A DNA stretch of 64,000 nucleotides from Caldilineaceae bacterium bin5 (GTDB lineage: Bacteria > Chloroflexota > Anaerolineae > Caldilineales > Caldilineaceae). The notes beneath the pieces were generated by a model. The model ran no database searches. It was given only the letters and a program-made list of their open reading frames with translations, and was not told where the DNA came from. The stretch covers positions 62,001-126,000 of the forward strand of contig MPML01000002.1 in NCBI GenBank assembly GCA_002238445.1, written 5' to 3'. Position numbers and translations under genes: made by a program. Below are positions 61,639 to 64,000 of this stretch, one piece after another. Position 1 is the first letter of the stretch; each line of letters starts with the position of its first letter.

Positions 61639-63555
61639 GTGCTTACACTCACTGCCAGCGTCCCTCTCGATGCACCGCCCGCCTGGGCTGTGCTGGAGCG
61701 GACGCTTTTTGATCTGATGGACAAGTCCGTACATCCATTCCTGGAGAAGTACACACGGGCTGACGGAGCGTTGATCTGGGCCGACAGGTGGAGCAACTCA
61801 CGGGACGGCGCCGATGATTTTTACGAGAGTTCTTACAACTGGCCCCTCTACTACTTGCTCGGGGGCGGCGATCACCTGCTCGCGCTGGGGCAACGCCAGT
61901 GGGACGCCATTACTATGCAGTTGACGGAACTCGGCCCAGTGCTGGACGAGTATGAACGGGGCTATGATCAGTTCCACCAGAGCGAGAGCTACATATACTT
62001 TTATTTTCTTTGTCTGGCAGATCCGACCAACGAGCGTAACCTTGAGCGAGCCGCGCGGTTTGCCGGCCTGTTCCTGAACGAGAACGCGAATGCGCTTAAC
62101 TTTGACCCGGAACGCAAACTGATCCGGGCCCCGCACAATGGCAGCGGCGGCCCGCGTTGGGGCTTTAGCGACAGCCCGGAGCCAAGTTACGGCTGGAGCG
62201 CCGGTATGCGGAGATACGGACTCCCGTACACCGACATTCCGGGCGTGGGCGAATATGATGACCTGAAGGACCCAGTCCTTTCTCGCCGTATGGGCGAGGC
62301 GATGGATGAACGGATGGGCAAAGGTGATGTGGTCGGCAACCTGATGGTGACAAGCCTGATTGCGAACGCTTTTCTGCTCACCGGCGAAGAGAAGTACAGG
62401 CGTTGGATTGTGGAGTACGTGGACGCGTGGCGGGACAGGGCCGCCGACAACGGTGGTCTGCTGCCGGACAATGTGGGGCTTTCCGGTGAGGTCGGCGAGT
62501 ATATGGATGGGCGTTGGTACGGCGGTCTATACGGCTGGAGCTGGCCGCACGGATACTACAACATTGGCATGGCCGCGACCGTCAGCGGTGGCAATGCCTT
62601 TCTGCTCACCGGCGACAAGGCGTATCTGCAACTGGCCAACGAACAGTATGACGCCATCTGGAATCTGGGCGAGATGCGCAATCCCCGCGGCGAAGCGATG
62701 AGCCTGAAAAGCCACTGGGTGGACCAGCTCGACGACGAAGAGGAAGGGATTTTTGTCGTCCCTTACCGACACAACGACGAAGGTTGGTTTGACTATCAGC
62801 CGATGTCGCCGGTCTACCCCGCAGCTGTGTGGAATATGACGATGGATTCCGCCGACTGGGATCGAATCGAGGCGCTGCGACGGGCGGAGAAGTACGACTG
62901 GCGCCGCGTTCAGGGATTCCGCAATAAGGAGGACAACGGCCACGAACAGCCTTGGCTGCGTTTTCTGGCGGGAGACAACCCCGACTATCCCGAGCAGATG
63001 CTGGCCGCCACCTACGGGCAAGTCTGCCGCCGGCTGGATTTAATCCGGGAGGATGAGGAAGACCTGACGCAGGTATACATCCACCACTGGCAACAGCTCA
63101 ACCCCGTGATCACGGAGGCGCTGGTGCAGCTCACGCTGGGCGCGCCGCAGATCATCTACAACGGCGGGCTTCTCCACTGCCGGCTGCGGTATTACGACGC
63201 GGTACGCAAGCGACCTGGCCTGCCGCCGGACGTCGCCGCGCTGGTATCGCAGCTGGAAGCCGATCGCACAGTGGTGGAGCTAGTAAACCTGAGTCCGTAC
63301 GAGTCACGCACTGTGTTGCTGCAGGCAGGGGGGTTTGGCGAGCACCGTTTCGAGGCGGTGCAGTACACGCAGCGGACGAGTGTCTATCCGGGCCCTCAGC
63401 CAGCGTACCAATCGCCTGAAGTCGAGCAGACGACCGAGGAGGCTACGGTCGATGACGTCTACTTGCAGGTTGAACTCCCGCCGGCGACGCGAATTGAGTT
63501 GGATTTCAAGACGGCTCGGTATGTCAACGAGCCTTCATACAAGCTGCCTTGGTAA
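61639..63555 (+). CDS. predicted (alpha/alpha)-barrel glycoside hydrolase-like protein
   Basis: This protein of about 638 residues is not assigned to a named family. It has no signal peptide, and its N-terminal two-thirds is helix-rich with repeated 'GG-x-G/N-x-FLLTGD-K-A/Y-L-x-L' and 'YNIGMAATVSGGNAFLLTGDKAYLQLANEQYD', in pieces, and 'YLxLA' motifs, as in six-hairpin glycosidases. 'ADRWSNSRDGADDFYES' and 'GWSWPHGYYNIG' are conserved-looking. A C-terminal beta-domain ends with 'ELPPATRIELDFK'. It probably processes the imported oligosaccharide. The start is the GTG at 61639 (AGAGAGG upstream) or 61630. Confidence 0.65.
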   Translation: MLTLTASVPLDAPPAWAVLERTLFDLMDKSVHPFLEKYTRADGALIWADRWSNSRDGADDFYESSYNWPLYYLLGGGDHLLALGQRQWDAITMQLTELGPVLDEYERGYDQFHQSESYIYFYFLCLADPTNERNLERAARFAGLFLNENANALNFDPERKLIRAPHNGSGGPRWGFSDSPEPSYGWSAGMRRYGLPYTDIPGVGEYDDLKDPVLSRRMGEAMDERMGKGDVVGNLMVTSLIANAFLLTGEEKYRRWIVEYVDAWRDRAADNGGLLPDNVGLSGEVGEYMDGRWYGGLYGWSWPHGYYNIGMAATVSGGNAFLLTGDKAYLQLANEQYDAIWNLGEMRNPRGEAMSLKSHWVDQLDDEEEGIFVVPYRHNDEGWFDYQPMSPVYPAAVWNMTMDSADWDRIEALRRAEKYDWRRVQGFRNKEDNGHEQPWLRFLAGDNPDYPEQMLAATYGQVCRRLDLIREDEEDLTQVYIHHWQQLNPVITEALVQLTLGAPQIIYNGGLLHCRLRYYDAVRKRPGLPPDVAALVSQLEADRTVVELVNLSPYESRTVLLQAGGFGEHRFEAVQYTQRTSVYPGPQPAYQSPEVEQTTEEATVDDVYLQVELPPATRIELDFKTARYVNEPSYKLPW

Positions 63556-63566
63556 GAGGGATTCAA

Positions 63567-64000
63567 ATGAAGATTACCGCACTCGATACAATTTGCCTCT
63601 CGCGCATGCATGAACCGGAACGGCAGTGGATCACTGCCCAATATCGCACTGTGAAGGCCGATTGCGCGGTAGTGAGGGTACACACAGAAGAGGGACCTGT
63701 CGGCATCGGTGAGGCAAGCGCCTACGGGGTGCCGCCGCGAATCGCCGAATGGGTGGACTGGCTTGCGCCGACGCTCATTGGCAAGGATGCGACTGACCCT
63801 GGGACACCGCCGCATCCGAATGGAAGGGACCGCGCCCATGACGCGGCTGTGGCCGGGATCGACTGCGCCATTTGGGACCTGCGGGGGAAGGCGGCGGGCA
63901 AGCGGGTCAGCGAATTGCTTGGCGACAGCCCCGCGGCTTCGGTACCCATGTACGCGTCGAGCGGCTGCCGTTATGATTGGCGCGATCGTCCCGAACAGCT
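63567..64000 (+). CDS. enolase-superfamily enzyme, N-terminal part (partial)
   Basis: The frame is open to the end of the window (144 residues seen). It begins 'MKITALDTICLSRMHEPERQW', split by the length limit. 'AVVRVHTEEGPVGIGEAS' is the capping-domain strand pattern, and 'AHDAAVAGIDCAIWDLRGKAAGKRVSELLGD' is the start of the barrel. It is of the mandelate racemase/muconate lactonizing group. The active-site lysines and metal ligands lie beyond the window. It starts eleven bases after the glycosidase-like gene and belongs to the same operon. Confidence 0.88.
   Translation, partial: MKITALDTICLSRMHEPERQWITAQYRTVKADCAVVRVHTEEGPVGIGEASAYGVPPRIAEWVDWLAPTLIGKDATDPGTPPHPNGRDRAHDAAVAGIDCAIWDLRGKAAGKRVSELLGDSPAASVPMYASSGCRYDWRDRPEQ

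Overview
The window is GC-rich bacterial chromosome. It has no phage genes and no CRISPR array. Its only trace of a transposable element is one decayed transposase fragment near 35 kb. The gene set suggests an aerobic, heterotrophic member of the Chloroflexota, with Caldilineales/Anaerolineae as my best guess. It includes sdhCDAB, a form II-type CO/xanthine dehydrogenase cluster, a glycolate-oxidase-type glc operon, LplB/YtcP-type sugar permeases, PhyH and enolase-superfamily enzymes, a UPF0261/TIM-barrel pair, and class III-like intergenic repeats. The phylum is inferred from gene content, not from a marker-gene tree.

Layout. 1-3.5 kb: end of an alpha/beta hydrolase, a PhyH dioxygenase, an SMP-30-like lactonase and a soluble Ser/Thr kinase. 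3.5-6.96 kb (minus): succinate dehydrogenase operon sdhC-D-A-B behind a near-consensus promoter. 7.2-11 kb (minus): a membrane-anchored trypsin-like protease, NADP isocitrate dehydrogenase and an SDR oxidoreductase. 11.3-16 kb: a small four-helix membrane protein, fabF, pyrB and a CAD-like dihydroorotase pyrC. 16.6-20.4 kb (plus): haem operon hemC-hemD-methyltransferase-hemB. 20.6-23.3 kb: tRNA-Ser(GGA), SRP RNA, an MFS transporter, a GNAT and tmRNA (ssrA) with promoter and terminator. 23.4-25 kb: an MntA/HepT (MNT-HEPN) pair and an EEP-family nuclease/phosphatase.

25-31.4 kb (minus): aldo/keto reductase, a secreted repeat protein, the Tm-1-like (UPF0261) + TIM-barrel pair, a Gfo/Idh/MocA oxidoreductase and a cupin. 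31.6-34.2 kb: DinB-like protein, HigBA-like toxin-antitoxin, enolase-superfamily enzyme. 34.2-35.9 kb: a 1.7-kb gene-poor repeat zone with a dispersed hairpin repeat, an ISAs1-like fragment and a roughly 345-bp tandem duplication with nested 10-bp repeats. 36.5-46.8 kb (plus): cox cluster coxG-S-L-M, a P-loop kinase, coxD, coxE and two XdhC-family genes, running directly into glcD. 46.9-52.6 kb: a lipoprotein sugar dehydrogenase, glcE, a quinone oxidoreductase and glcF. 52.9-57.6 kb (minus): oligopeptidase B, an unknown protein coupled to it, a sulfotransferase-like protein and a class IV aminotransferase-like protein. 57.8-64 kb (plus): a carbohydrate uptake and processing operon (two permeases, binding lipoprotein, predicted glycosidase, enolase-superfamily enzyme cut by the window end).

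The main highlights are these. (1) The sulfotransferase-like/aminotransferase-like pair at 52.9-54.6 kb looks like a two-gene version of a fused plant protein of unknown function, and its PLP lysine is replaced by histidine. (2) Four copies of an intergenic repeat keep two hairpins by compensatory changes. (3) Tandemly duplicated intergenic units have internal 10-mers that were homogenised separately in each copy. (4) The tmRNA encodes an unusually long tag that ends in a run of alanines.
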